Assembly: GCF_013359935.1 (NCBI RefSeq)
Contig: NZ_JABMCB010000176.1
Location: forward strand, 1-64,000
DNA from: Paenibacillus xylanilyticus
GTDB lineage: Bacteria > Bacillota > Bacilli > Paenibacillales > Paenibacillaceae
Length of the DNA stretch: 64,000 bases
Direction of reading: 5' to 3'
Part shown: positions 26,532 to 34,821 of the stretch, in pieces
How the letters are laid out: each line of letters begins with the position of its first letter
Position numbering within the stretch: the first letter of the stretch is position 1
Notes under the pieces: generated by a model
What the model was told of the DNA's origin: nothing
The model's database searches: none
Seen by the model: only the letters and a program-made list of their open reading frames with translations
Program-made: the position numbers and the translations under genes

Positions 26532-27677
26532 TTGATTAAAGAATACATAATACCCAATATTTCTATATATTTGGATTTGATAAGAACTAATGATTTTCAC
26601 AATTATATTTTCAGAGGACAAAACGAAGCTTACAACGGAATTCAAGCTAGTGGTTTTAGATCATATTCAGGTAGCGCAGAGGCAAGTAAATATTATGATA
26701 TTGAGGAAATGAAAAAGCAATTCTATAGTAAAGTAGTTAGAAAAATATCAGAAGAAGAGAAACAATATTTTTTAGCATTTTGCCAACATCACGGCTTACC
26801 TACAAATTTGGTTGACTTCACTACATCTCCTTTGGTCGCTCTATTCTTTGCTTGTTACGGAAAAGACCAACTTACTAGTAATGAAGCAGAAATCTACCTT
26901 ATTAATAAGAAAAAGTTGATTGATATTACTCCATTACTTCTGCAGAATGAGAATTTTTTTGAATTGTTAATTCAAACTAAAGATGCTCAATTAAAGTTGT
27001 TTTCCAATTTACGAAAAATGTTCGCAAATCAAGCTCATGATTTGCCAAATTATATTAACAAACTGATCGAATGCTATGAATTAAACAATATAGATATCGA
27101 TGGCGAAGAGCTGACTGAGAGTGTAGATCTGGATGAAGAATTCTTAGAGGATGATTATGACAATCTGAAAAAACTTACTGATTTTAAAGGGAAAAACGAC
27201 GTTATCGAACTTTATTACTTTCTCGCTAATGAGATTTATGACGAAAATATTACTCATGGGGAAGTATATCACTTAAATAATGCAGAGTATTATTCTAATG
27301 AGGAACTGGGTATAAGAGTCTTTTTTGCTTTATTAATAAATTTGCTTCAGCTCCAATATAGAAACATTGATAAGCCCCTTAAACTGGATCTTAATGTTTA
27401 CTTCACTTATCAACCTCCAGATCTTTTTGATAGAATTATTAATCAAAAGGGAATGTTCATTTACCAATTATATTTGTCAAAAACGGATGAACATAATAAA
27501 CATAGAATGCTACGTTTTCAATCTATACAACCGGATTTTATTATTAAGATTCAGAATCATCAGGCAATTTTAAATGAACTCAACTTATTAGGAATAAATA
27601 TCGAAAGTATTTATGGAGATTTTGATAACATTGCTAAATCGATTAAATTTAATCAACAGTATACTTTGAATTCTTAA
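26532..27677 (+). CDS. FRG-domain protein adjacent to Gabija
   Basis: The 381-aa protein has an N-terminal FRG domain: YIFRGQNEAY near residue 25, then CQHHGLPTNLVDFTTSPLVA near 84-103, with the conserved His-Gly, Asp and Pro of the family. The remaining 250 residues are not recognisable, with an acidic segment near 195-215. FRG domains are widespread and poorly characterised but recurrent in defence loci. The TTG start at 26532 follows GAGGAAGTG; the gap to gajB is 80 bp, so co-transcription is likely. It may be a third component or an independent effector. Confidence 0.75.
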   Translation: MIKEYIIPNISIYLDLIRTNDFHNYIFRGQNEAYNGIQASGFRSYSGSAEASKYYDIEEMKKQFYSKVVRKISEEEKQYFLAFCQHHGLPTNLVDFTTSPLVALFFACYGKDQLTSNEAEIYLINKKKLIDITPLLLQNENFFELLIQTKDAQLKLFSNLRKMFANQAHDLPNYINKLIECYELNNIDIDGEELTESVDLDEEFLEDDYDNLKKLTDFKGKNDVIELYYFLANEIYDENITHGEVYHLNNAEYYSNEELGIRVFFALLINLLQLQYRNIDKPLKLDLNVYFTYQPPDLFDRIINQKGMFIYQLYLSKTDEHNKHRMLRFQSIQPDFIIKIQNHQAILNELNLLGINIESIYGDFDNIAKSIKFNQQYTLNS

Positions 27678-27832
27678 AAAGAAAAGTCACAATTTAACGA
27701 AGTGAACTTTTTAATAATGTTAAGAAGATCATTTTTGACTTATTATTTAGAGACTAAGAGCATCTAACAGATCTAAGTAGTGGGGTCTAGCACATTCCTC
27801 CAAAAAAAAGAAACGTAAAGCTTAGATCCCTA

Positions 27833-27866
27833 GAAAGCTGCCGTTAGGCAGCTTCTTTGTTTTTTC
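27833..27866 (+). terminator. Terminator closing the defence cargo
   Basis: AAGCTGCC and GGCAGCTT form a perfect 8-bp stem with a GTTA loop, followed by CTTTGTTTTTT. Confidence 0.85.
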
Positions 27867-27941
27867 TTTACTCAGATGATGAATAAATTTAATTTGAACC
27901 GTCAATACCATTCACTATCTTAAAAAAGGAGTAAACACATA

Positions 27942-28781
27942 GTGAGCATAGATAAAATAAGTCATTTTGTTCAATCACCCCACTACGAGGAGATGTTTTT
28001 CTCTGGAGCTAAAGTAAATATTCTAAGACAACTAATCAGTGAATATCAGGCTTCTCTTGGATTACAGCGGCTTGAGTGGGCTGAGCGGAATGTGGTCGGC
28101 AAATTCATTGCAACTAAACATTACGATTTGAATAATGATCAGTTATATGAGCTACTAGATAGTCATGGTGTGCTCCCTAAGACTGTTCGAATTAAATGGA
28201 ATAGTTTAAATGAGCTGGAACAACACTCACTTCAGGAGAACTGTTTAGCCAGCAAGCCATACTTAAAATTCACTCCAAAGAGGATCAATCAAGAGGAACG
28301 TGATGGGGGACACATCAGCTACAGAAATGACTTGGTGAACTATGGCATAGACGGGTTATTAGCTAATTGGAAACAACAAAAATGGATCTACTCTAGGTTG
28401 TTTGATCAATGGAATGCTTTACGTGTTTCTGCTCTAACGGAGATGCTTAAGACCAAACAAATCACGATATCCCTGTCTGAAGGAAAGCTAAGTGTAGTTA
28501 TACCTGATCCATGCGTCGATACTAACGCTGCATTTCAATGGGGAGGAACAGAACTACTACAGCGATGTGGAAAGATTGATATGGAACAAGTAAAGTTATT
28601 AGCAGCCAAAGGCTACTATTCGATGACTGAGGTTCAGAAACACTTAAAGGTAGTGGATGTAAGGACAAAGTATATTCTCCTGACATTAACAAGTGAACGT
28701 AATATGATGGAGGGAATGATTCAACAATCTAACCGGTATTCTTGGGTGAATCTACGTAGCCAAAAGGGATGGGAAGTTTAA
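27942..28781 (+). CDS. Unknown protein encoded in the Tn7-like element (279 aa)
   Basis: I do not recognise this protein. It starts with GTG behind AAAAAAGGAG. It is charged and soluble-looking without signal peptide or membrane segment, and near residues 215-245 (LLAAKGYYSMTEVQKHLKVVDVRTKY) it has the look of a helix-turn-helix. It stands alone between two terminators (27833 and 28796). Its position between cargo and the tns operon would suit a regulator, but that is only a guess. Confidence 0.65.
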   Translation: MSIDKISHFVQSPHYEEMFFSGAKVNILRQLISEYQASLGLQRLEWAERNVVGKFIATKHYDLNNDQLYELLDSHGVLPKTVRIKWNSLNELEQHSLQENCLASKPYLKFTPKRINQEERDGGHISYRNDLVNYGIDGLLANWKQQKWIYSRLFDQWNALRVSALTEMLKTKQITISLSEGKLSVVIPDPCVDTNAAFQWGGTELLQRCGKIDMEQVKLLAAKGYYSMTEVQKHLKVVDVRTKYILLTLTSERNMMEGMIQQSNRYSWVNLRSQKGWEV

Positions 28782-28795
28782 ATTGAATATGTAAT

Positions 28796-28828
28796 AAAAA
28801 GCCGACGTCTAAAGACATCGGCTTTTTA
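28796..28828. terminator. Bidirectional terminator between convergent genes
   Basis: AAAAAGCCGA and TCGGCTTTTT form a perfect stem, extended inward by GTCT/AGAC. It serves the plus-strand gene ending at 28781 and the minus-strand XRE gene ending at 28831. Confidence 0.9.
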
Positions 28829-28830
28829 GT

Positions 28831-29172
28831 TTAGTTATCAAAAATTTCAGATAAGAGCAGGTTAACCTTTTTGAGATCAGAAGACTTCATTGGCCAGAGC
28901 TTCTCATTGATCTCGTTTAATAGCTTTTCCTTGTCATTGTTTCCAACTTTAACATACTTACTGTAATGAAAAAGTTCGTGGACACTAACTTGGAGCGCAT
29001 CTGCAATCTTTTGAAGGTTTAACAAGGTTATGTTTTTCTCGGCACGCTCAACGCCCCCAATATAGGAGAAGTGGAAGCCCGCCATTTCTCCTAATTCTTC
29101 CTGCGAATATCCTTGTTTTTTCCGTAATTCCCGGACACGTTGTCCCACTAATCTTAATACAGGTTCGTTCAT
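28831..29172 (-). CDS. XRE-family transcriptional regulator
   Basis: The 113-aa protein has an N-terminal Cro/C1 helix-turn-helix (RVRELRKKQGYSQEELGEMAG, SYIGGVERAEKNITLLNLQKIADAL) and a short C-terminal extension of unknown role. It is divergent from the 111-aa gene at 29302. The shared intergenic region has two inverted repeats that could be its operators. It probably controls itself and its neighbour in the transposon. Confidence 0.85.
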   Translation of the reverse strand: MNEPVLRLVGQRVRELRKKQGYSQEELGEMAGFHFSYIGGVERAEKNITLLNLQKIADALQVSVHELFHYSKYVKVGNNDKEKLLNEINEKLWPMKSSDLKKVNLLLSEIFDN

Positions 29173-29213
29173 TGCTACACCTCTAATTTAGTCTAAACAA
29201 TGCGAAACCCTCG

Positions 29214-29267
29214 ATACATTAATGTATATAGATTATTTTTAAAAAATGATAAGTTTATATATCATTT
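29214..29267. promoter_or_regulatory. Paired palindromes in a divergent promoter region
   Basis: ATACATTAATGTAT (29214-29227) is a perfect 14-bp palindrome, and AAATGATA-N8-TATCATTT (29244-29267) is a perfect inverted repeat. They lie between the XRE regulator and the small gene at 29302, and are likely operator sites. Confidence 0.5.
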
Positions 29268-29301
29268 CAAATGGACATAAATAATAGGGGAGGTGGAGAG
29301 G

Positions 29302-29634
29302 ATGAATGAAAAACTCAAACTCAAAGCAGGTATTGAAATTGCTACGGTAACGGCAAATGGAATTTTGTTTAACGGAAGAATGTATACCAATCGAGAAGTG
29401 ATCAAAAAGAAGTGGTTTGACGCAGCTAGAGATCAAGGAGAGTGGAAGATTCCAATTGTTCATATCAAAGACTATCAAGAAGCAATTCTGATCATTTCTA
29501 TAAAGTTTCAAGAGGTCAGTGTCGCTACATGGGTAAGCTTAGAAAAGAGAAACGTAAAGGATGTGAATGAGTACCACGATCGATTGAATCAACTAAAGCA
29601 GCTTAAGAAAAGCATTAGAAAACAGATAAACTAA
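29302..29634 (+). CDS. Unknown small protein (110 aa)
   Basis: I do not recognise this product. It is preceded by a strong purine-rich site (GGGGAGGTGGAGAGG) and has a mixed alpha/beta look with a basic C-terminal helix (LNQLKQLKKSIRKQIN). It is divergent from an XRE regulator and convergent with the recombinase-like gene. The start chosen is the ATG at 29302, three codons inside the longest frame, because of spacing to the ribosome binding site. Confidence 0.6.
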   Translation: MNEKLKLKAGIEIATVTANGILFNGRMYTNREVIKKKWFDAARDQGEWKIPIVHIKDYQEAILIISIKFQEVSVATWVSLEKRNVKDVNEYHDRLNQLKQLKKSIRKQIN

Positions 29635-29639
29635 ATATA

Positions 29640-29673
29640 GAAAAAAAGCCTTGCTTAAAGCGAACAAGGCCCA
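29640..29673 (-). terminator. Terminator of the recombinase-like gene
   Basis: On the minus strand GCCTTG pairs with CAAGGC and is followed by seven T. It lies 15 nt past the stop at 29687. Confidence 0.85.
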
Positions 29674-29686
29674 ATAGATCTATTAT

Positions 29687-30721
29687 TTATTCATGTAAGC
29701 TCGACAAAATAAAGTACTTCTCAAGAGATTCAATATTTCGTTGGGCTAGCTGCTGTTTCAAATTGCGGATATTATTTGTTTCTGCATACTGAAAACCAAA
29801 AGAATGAGTAAGCTGGCGAACAGTAACCTCTGAAGTTCCAAATTTAGAAGCGTATTTTTTAACCATTGCCTGAATAGTACGCTTTGAAATTCGTTGACCA
29901 TGTGATTCTCCGTTAGGTTTTGCTAAAAATAAGGCCGCCTCATCAGGATTAGGGGCATAAGTGCCAATTCTAACTTTCAAGTACTCATACAAAAAAGTTT
30001 TGGCACTTTCTCCAAACATGATTCGATGTTTCTTTCTTACTTGTGACTGTTGCCTGGTCACCATAACGTAGCCATCTTGGATGCAAATATCATTGAGATC
30101 CAGATTGACAATATCACTTACTAAGATTCCAGATTCCAATAACAAGGTGATGATGCTAACATCCCGGTTTCGATTTTGGTTATGAAACCATTGTGCTTGA
30201 GGATTATTTAGTTTTGACACGTCTTGTTGAACAAACTTAACGAATGCAGGGATTTCGTTGACACGTAGAATTTTGTCCTGCAATTGATGTGCGACTTCAC
30301 TAGTGTTTTTAGGTCTTTTCATGGTAAAACTAGCAAAAACATTACGTCTTAAAATAGGGTTGCCGTCGTTATCAAATTCTTGATGTAGGGACCCAAACAT
30401 GGATCGTAACGATAGAATTTTCCGGCACATAGAGGAATGTTGTAATTTCTTGGAATACGTTAAGTGATTCATATATTGTTTTACATGATCTGCATTTATA
30501 TCATTAAACAAAGCTAAAGTCAGCTTACTTATTTCAACATGTGGCCATAGTTTTGGCGATATCCAGTTAAAGAATATACCAAAATCTCTTACGTACTCTA
30601 AAGCAGAAGAGGGAGAAAGGTTATTGTCTAACTTATTTTTTATGAAAATTTGTACGGGTTGAGGCATCTCATTCAATCGGATTAAGACTAGTTCTAAATC
30701 TTTACGTTCTTGTACTTTCAT
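29687..30721 (-). CDS. Tyrosine recombinase-like protein, catalytic residues apparently lost
   Basis: The 344-aa protein has a SAM-like N-terminal core-binding domain and a C-terminal region with the integrase fold order. The usual box I Arg (GLR-ISEL type) reads SGILVSDIV. The HxLRHTF box reads RQLTHSF, so the first His and the Arg are replaced. The usual LGH reads LAQ. Only the final Tyr (EKYF) and a Lys-rich beta hairpin remain. It may be a non-cutting DNA-binding protein. The ATG at 30721 follows AAAGG; a GTG four codons earlier is possible. It lies upstream of tnsA, divergently oriented with one XRE gene between. Confidence 0.75.
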   Translation of the reverse strand: MKVQERKDLELVLIRLNEMPQPVQIFIKNKLDNNLSPSSALEYVRDFGIFFNWISPKLWPHVEISKLTLALFNDINADHVKQYMNHLTYSKKLQHSSMCRKILSLRSMFGSLHQEFDNDGNPILRRNVFASFTMKRPKNTSEVAHQLQDKILRVNEIPAFVKFVQQDVSKLNNPQAQWFHNQNRNRDVSIITLLLESGILVSDIVNLDLNDICIQDGYVMVTRQQSQVRKKHRIMFGESAKTFLYEYLKVRIGTYAPNPDEAALFLAKPNGESHGQRISKRTIQAMVKKYASKFGTSEVTVRQLTHSFGFQYAETNNIRNLKQQLAQRNIESLEKYFILSSLHE

Positions 30722-30812
30722 ATTATCACGCACCCTTTGGTCCTTTTTCAGGTTGTGTTCCCACTGTGCTTATGTTTTATACATTCACGAGGTAATTTCT
30801 TAGGTCGGGTTA

Positions 30813-31040
30813 TCATTTTGAAATTGTATTTTTAAACAATGTTTCAAGAGGCAAATTCAACGCTTCTAGAAGTAAATATAGATTATAAGCACTAATTACA
30901 CGCCCACCTCTTTCAATATTAGCAATTGAAGATCGGGCAAGATGAAATTCCTGACATAGCTCCTCTTGTGTTTGATTCTTCAGCTTTCGAAGATCACGTA
31001 AACATCCTCCAAGCCATTTATAGAATTCTTTTTCAGACAT
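30813..31040 (-). CDS. Small XRE-family regulator next to tnsA
   Basis: The 75-aa protein is a single Cro/C1 helix-turn-helix (CLRDLRKLKNQTQEELCQEF, RSSIANIERGGRVISAYNLY). I start it at the ATG at 31040; the upstream in-frame ATG at 31055 forms part of the ribosome binding site ATGGAGGAG. It is divergent from tnsA, and an inverted repeat lies between them, so it is a good candidate for a repressor of transposition genes. Confidence 0.85.
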   Translation of the reverse strand: MSEKEFYKWLGGCLRDLRKLKNQTQEELCQEFHLARSSIANIERGGRVISAYNLYLLLEALNLPLETLFKNTISK

Positions 31041-31131
31041 CTTAGACTCCTCCATCTATCATTCTATTACTATTTAGTATGTTCATAGAGAGACAACATT
31101 TATACATAGATGTGTATAAGAATTTAATTTT

Positions 31132-31151
31132 TTGTTCATACATTAGAACAA
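31132..31151. promoter_or_regulatory. Inverted repeat in front of tnsA
   Basis: TTGTTC-N8-GAACAA is a perfect dyad just ahead of the tnsA ribosome binding site (AGGAAGG at 31154-31160). It could be the operator of the divergently encoded small XRE protein. Confidence 0.5.
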
Positions 31152-31167
31152 GTAGGAAGGGATGATC

Positions 31168-31848
31168 ATGATGGACAGAGGCGGATTCATAAAATATCAG
31201 CCAATTAAGATCCCGAGAGGAACAAAATATGGAAATAATTATTGGATTCCACGGGGAAATAAGATAGGAAAACGAACTCTTGATCTCTATAGTGATTTAG
31301 AATTCGAGCATTGGCTTACTGTGGAAACAAATCCTGAAGTAATTGGATACTGTGAGCAGCCTTTAGAGATATCATATCTCCTAAATGGGAGGCTGCGTAA
31401 ATCGATCTTTGATATGTGGATTCTATATCGAGATCATTCTGAAACGTTTGTCGAAGTGAAATATGAAAAGGAATTAACTTCAACAGAGCCGAGGTATGAT
31501 CGAACTAAACGTCAGATTGAGGCTCAACGAGAGTGGTGTAGAAAGAACAATATAGCTTATGAAGTTCGTACAGAAAAAACAATCAGAAAGGGGAGACACT
31601 CCATTGAAAATAGGATCGCAATTACGACCGCAGTACTAAACAGTAGAAAGCCAGTATGTACTTTAGAAGTACTACATAGCGTTTCTTTGCACAAGAAAAC
31701 AATTTCAAATGTTTTTTGTGAATTACCTCAGTATCCAGAAGATCAGGTCAACCTAGCACTTAAATGGTTGTATTATGAAGGGCAGGTTTGTGCGAACATT
31801 GAAGATCAAATCTTTGGAAAGAGTTTGGAGGTTTATAGGAATGAGTAG
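31168..31848 (+). CDS. tnsA: TnsA-type transposon endonuclease
   Basis: TnsA cuts the 5' ends of Tn7-like elements while TnsB cuts the 3' ends, allowing cut-and-paste movement. The 226-aa protein has the restriction-endonuclease-like fold signature: a Glu in LEFEHWL (near 46), an Asp in IFDMWI (near 81) and FVEVKYE (near 95-100) with the E-x-K pair; a C-terminal winged-helix-like region follows. I start it at 31168, seven nt after AGGAAGG; the first ATG (31162) is too close to that site. It overlaps tnsB by 8 bp. Confidence 0.9.
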   Translation: MMDRGGFIKYQPIKIPRGTKYGNNYWIPRGNKIGKRTLDLYSDLEFEHWLTVETNPEVIGYCEQPLEISYLLNGRLRKSIFDMWILYRDHSETFVEVKYEKELTSTEPRYDRTKRQIEAQREWCRKNNIAYEVRTEKTIRKGRHSIENRIAITTAVLNSRKPVCTLEVLHSVSLHKKTISNVFCELPQYPEDQVNLALKWLYYEGQVCANIEDQIFGKSLEVYRNE

Positions 31849-33817
31849 AGAACGAGTGTATGAACAAAGCGGCTTAGCAATGGAACAAACGAATTTAGAA
31901 TATTGGCCTACAGTTGATGAAAGCACTTTAGATGAATCAGAACGTTTTATATACATTAACCGTAAAAAAGCTGTGACAATGTATTTTCAAAGAGTCAGCT
32001 TAGAAGAAATCAAACAGGAAACCGGAATAGTGCGTCAAAACGTTAGGAGATTCACTAAACGTTGTATGCAATATGATCAAACAGGTATTGTTTGGGGATT
32101 TAGAGCATTGATTCCTCAAAAGAATGTAAAAGAATATCAATTGGATTTATTCACTAAGAAGCAGAACAACTTGCGAAGGACAGGAGAGTTCAATCGTTTC
32201 CTAGACAAATATCCTGATATTCGAGAGCTTTTAGAAGACCTTTTTCGTGGAAGAAAGGGACGCTCTATAGAACCAGTCATGAAAGTAAAGTACATTCATA
32301 AACGTTTCGTTGATGAATGCCGTAAGAAAGGAATTACACAAGCAGAATACCCCTTGAATACAGAATGGATGGGATATAAAGCAGTACAGCGGTATGTAAA
32401 ACGGATTTCTTATGAATATTTTTCTAGATCTGCCGAACGACATGGGGACGATGCATTACAAAAAGCGAGACACGTTGGTGAAGGACAACAAAATCAACTT
32501 TCCAACTTGTTCCCCTTTCAGAAAGTCCAATTCGACGCCCACAGAATTGATGGTTACTTTGTGGTCGAAATACCTACTCCTGATGGGGATATTATGACTG
32601 AGGTATTAGAACGTTTCTGGGTTCTGACGATTATTGATGTAGCGACCAGAAATATTTTGGGATACCACATTAGTTTAAATCATGAATATAGTGCAAGTGA
32701 TTTTATGCAATGCGCACGTAATGCTGTAATGCCACATAAACGATTAGAACTTACGATTCCAGGATTGTCCTACCATCCAGAAGGAGGCTTCCCATCAGAG
32801 AAGTTTCCGGAAATAGCCTGGGCTGTATGGGATGTTATTTGCTTGGACAATGCTAAAGCCCATTATGCTCGAATGGTGAAAAATCGCCTGGAGAACTTAA
32901 TCGGTTGCTTCATGAATTTTGGACCGGTAGCTCTTCCCATGAGAAGAGGAATTATCGAACGTTTTTTTCAGACTTTAGAGGAAAACGGGTTTCACCGTTT
33001 ACCTAACACTACAGGAAGTGGACCAAAGGATCCGAGAAGAAAAAATCCGGAACAACAAGCCATTCAATTGAATATCACTTATGATCATTTAAAACAACTC
33101 ATTGATGTATTAATCTCAAATTATAATGGGACACCTCACGGTGGAATCTACCATCAAACTCCATTAGAACTCCTTGAGAAAAGAATGAACACCTCGGGGC
33201 TAATGCCACGAATTTTAGAGGAAGATAAAAGATCGGAGATACTCTTTATGCAAACGATACAAAAACGAACAATACGTGGATCATTAAAATCAGGTAAGAA
33301 GCCGTATATAGAATACGAAGGAGTTCCTTATCGAAGTGACAGACTTGCGAATTTAGCTTACTTGATAAATACCGAGATTACACTTCATGTGAACGTTGAT
33401 GATCTTCGGACACTGAAAGCATTTCTACCCGATGGAAGCGAACTTGGATATTTGACAGCAAGCGGACGATGGTCTTTAACTCCACACTCTCTGCAAACAA
33501 GAAAAGCTATCAATTCCTTAGTAAGGAAGAAATTGATACATCTAACCACTTGGGATGATCCGATCTTTGTTTATACTAACTATATTATGAATCAAAAAAA
33601 ATCTAAAAAAATGGTTAATAAACAGATCAAGATCATGGAGGAGAGTACGTATAAGCCTGACAACGCACCCAGTGAACAAAAAAAGGCTTTGGAAGAAGCT
33701 AGTTTCCAACATGAAAGGTTGGATAAAGTACGTCAAGAGCAAATGTATAAAGAACAGCTCAGTGAAATGGAAGATTACGATCGACTGGCCAAACAATTCA
33801 AAACCAAGATGTACTAA
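31841..33817 (+). CDS. tnsB: TnsB-type DDE transposase
   Basis: TnsB binds the repeats in the transposon ends and performs strand transfer. The 658-aa protein has N-terminal DNA-binding domains, an rve/RNase H-like core with the triad visible in FDAHRID (near 231), LDNAKAHY (near 335) and GIIERFFQTLEENG (near 371), then a beta-barrel and a C-terminal coiled segment likely to contact TnsC. I start at the ATG at 31841, preceded by TTTGGAGG and overlapping the tnsA stop; the longer frame from 31775 has no such site. Confidence 0.93.
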   Translation: MSRERVYEQSGLAMEQTNLEYWPTVDESTLDESERFIYINRKKAVTMYFQRVSLEEIKQETGIVRQNVRRFTKRCMQYDQTGIVWGFRALIPQKNVKEYQLDLFTKKQNNLRRTGEFNRFLDKYPDIRELLEDLFRGRKGRSIEPVMKVKYIHKRFVDECRKKGITQAEYPLNTEWMGYKAVQRYVKRISYEYFSRSAERHGDDALQKARHVGEGQQNQLSNLFPFQKVQFDAHRIDGYFVVEIPTPDGDIMTEVLERFWVLTIIDVATRNILGYHISLNHEYSASDFMQCARNAVMPHKRLELTIPGLSYHPEGGFPSEKFPEIAWAVWDVICLDNAKAHYARMVKNRLENLIGCFMNFGPVALPMRRGIIERFFQTLEENGFHRLPNTTGSGPKDPRRKNPEQQAIQLNITYDHLKQLIDVLISNYNGTPHGGIYHQTPLELLEKRMNTSGLMPRILEEDKRSEILFMQTIQKRTIRGSLKSGKKPYIEYEGVPYRSDRLANLAYLINTEITLHVNVDDLRTLKAFLPDGSELGYLTASGRWSLTPHSLQTRKAINSLVRKKLIHLTTWDDPIFVYTNYIMNQKKSKKMVNKQIKIMEESTYKPDNAPSEQKKALEEASFQHERLDKVRQEQMYKEQLSEMEDYDRLAKQFKTKMY

Positions 33818-33834
33818 TAAAGGAGAAGATCTAC

Positions 33835-34821
33835 ATGGATAAACAAATTGTACCTATTGGGACACACCCTATTGAAGTGGGCTTCTATAAACTCCCGACT
33901 AAAGAAGTGGTTCGATTAATGGAAAACATAAAAAAAATTGTAACGAACCGATTACCTGGGATGATTGTATATGGGCGCCCACGTTTAGGAAAAACAACCG
34001 CACTGAAGTTTGCATTAGAGAATTTACCAAATTATCTTCAATCACCAATCCCCATTTTTATAGCCAACAGTAACTCATACAGGGTCCCTAGTGAGGAGAA
34101 GTTTTACTCTGACCTACTGTATGATTTTAATTTCCCGTTTGTTGCACGTAGAAAACCTGGTGAAATGAGAAACCAAATTGTGAACTTGCTAAAAGAGAAA
34201 GCAGAAACTTCGGGTACAAGAAGAGTCATCGTAATTATGGATGAGGGCCAAAATTTAACCGAAGCTCATTATCAATGGTTAATAGACATCTATAATCAAC
34301 TAGATCGTTCAAGGATCAGTATGTCAGTGATTTGTGTTGGCCAAGAAGAATTATTGACTAGAAGGACTTTTTTCCTTGGGCAAAGGAAATCACAAATTAT
34401 CGGTCGTTTTATGACACATGAGCACCGTTTTTTTGGTATTACATCACAAGGAGACATTAAAAGTGTACTTCGCTGCTACGATTCAGCTGAAATTTCGGAG
34501 TACCCCGAAAACAGCAATTGTAGCTTTACGCAATACTTTTTTCCGGAAGGTTATGAAAAAGGACAGCGTTTAGAGAAAGACACTAATATTATTTATCGTC
34601 ATTTCACTGACCTTCGTAAGCAGCATGGTGTAACATCAAAGCTTGAAATTCCAATGGAGTACTTTACCTATGCCGTGGAAAATGCTTTGAAAATATACGG
34701 AACTCATGGGGAGAAACTTGAATGGATTACTTCACAGCAGTGGTTGGAGGCCATTAAATTAACTGGTTATATTGAATCTGAGATCTATATGACACTGGCT
34801 CATAAGGAAGTTAAGGAATGA
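33835..34821 (+). CDS. tnsC: TnsC-type AAA+ ATPase regulator of transposition
   Basis: TnsC links the target selector to the TnsAB transposase by ATP-dependent filament or ring formation on DNA. The 328-aa protein has Walker A GRPRLGKTT (near residues 47-55), Walker B VIVIMDEGQNL (near 131-141) and a sensor-type region (VICVGQEELL). AAAGGAGAAG precedes the ATG, and the gene overlaps tnsD by ATGA. It is shorter than Tn7 TnsC (about 555 aa), as in many Tn7-like relatives. Confidence 0.92.
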   Translation: MDKQIVPIGTHPIEVGFYKLPTKEVVRLMENIKKIVTNRLPGMIVYGRPRLGKTTALKFALENLPNYLQSPIPIFIANSNSYRVPSEEKFYSDLLYDFNFPFVARRKPGEMRNQIVNLLKEKAETSGTRRVIVIMDEGQNLTEAHYQWLIDIYNQLDRSRISMSVICVGQEELLTRRTFFLGQRKSQIIGRFMTHEHRFFGITSQGDIKSVLRCYDSAEISEYPENSNCSFTQYFFPEGYEKGQRLEKDTNIIYRHFTDLRKQHGVTSKLEIPMEYFTYAVENALKIYGTHGEKLEWITSQQWLEAIKLTGYIESEIYMTLAHKEVKE

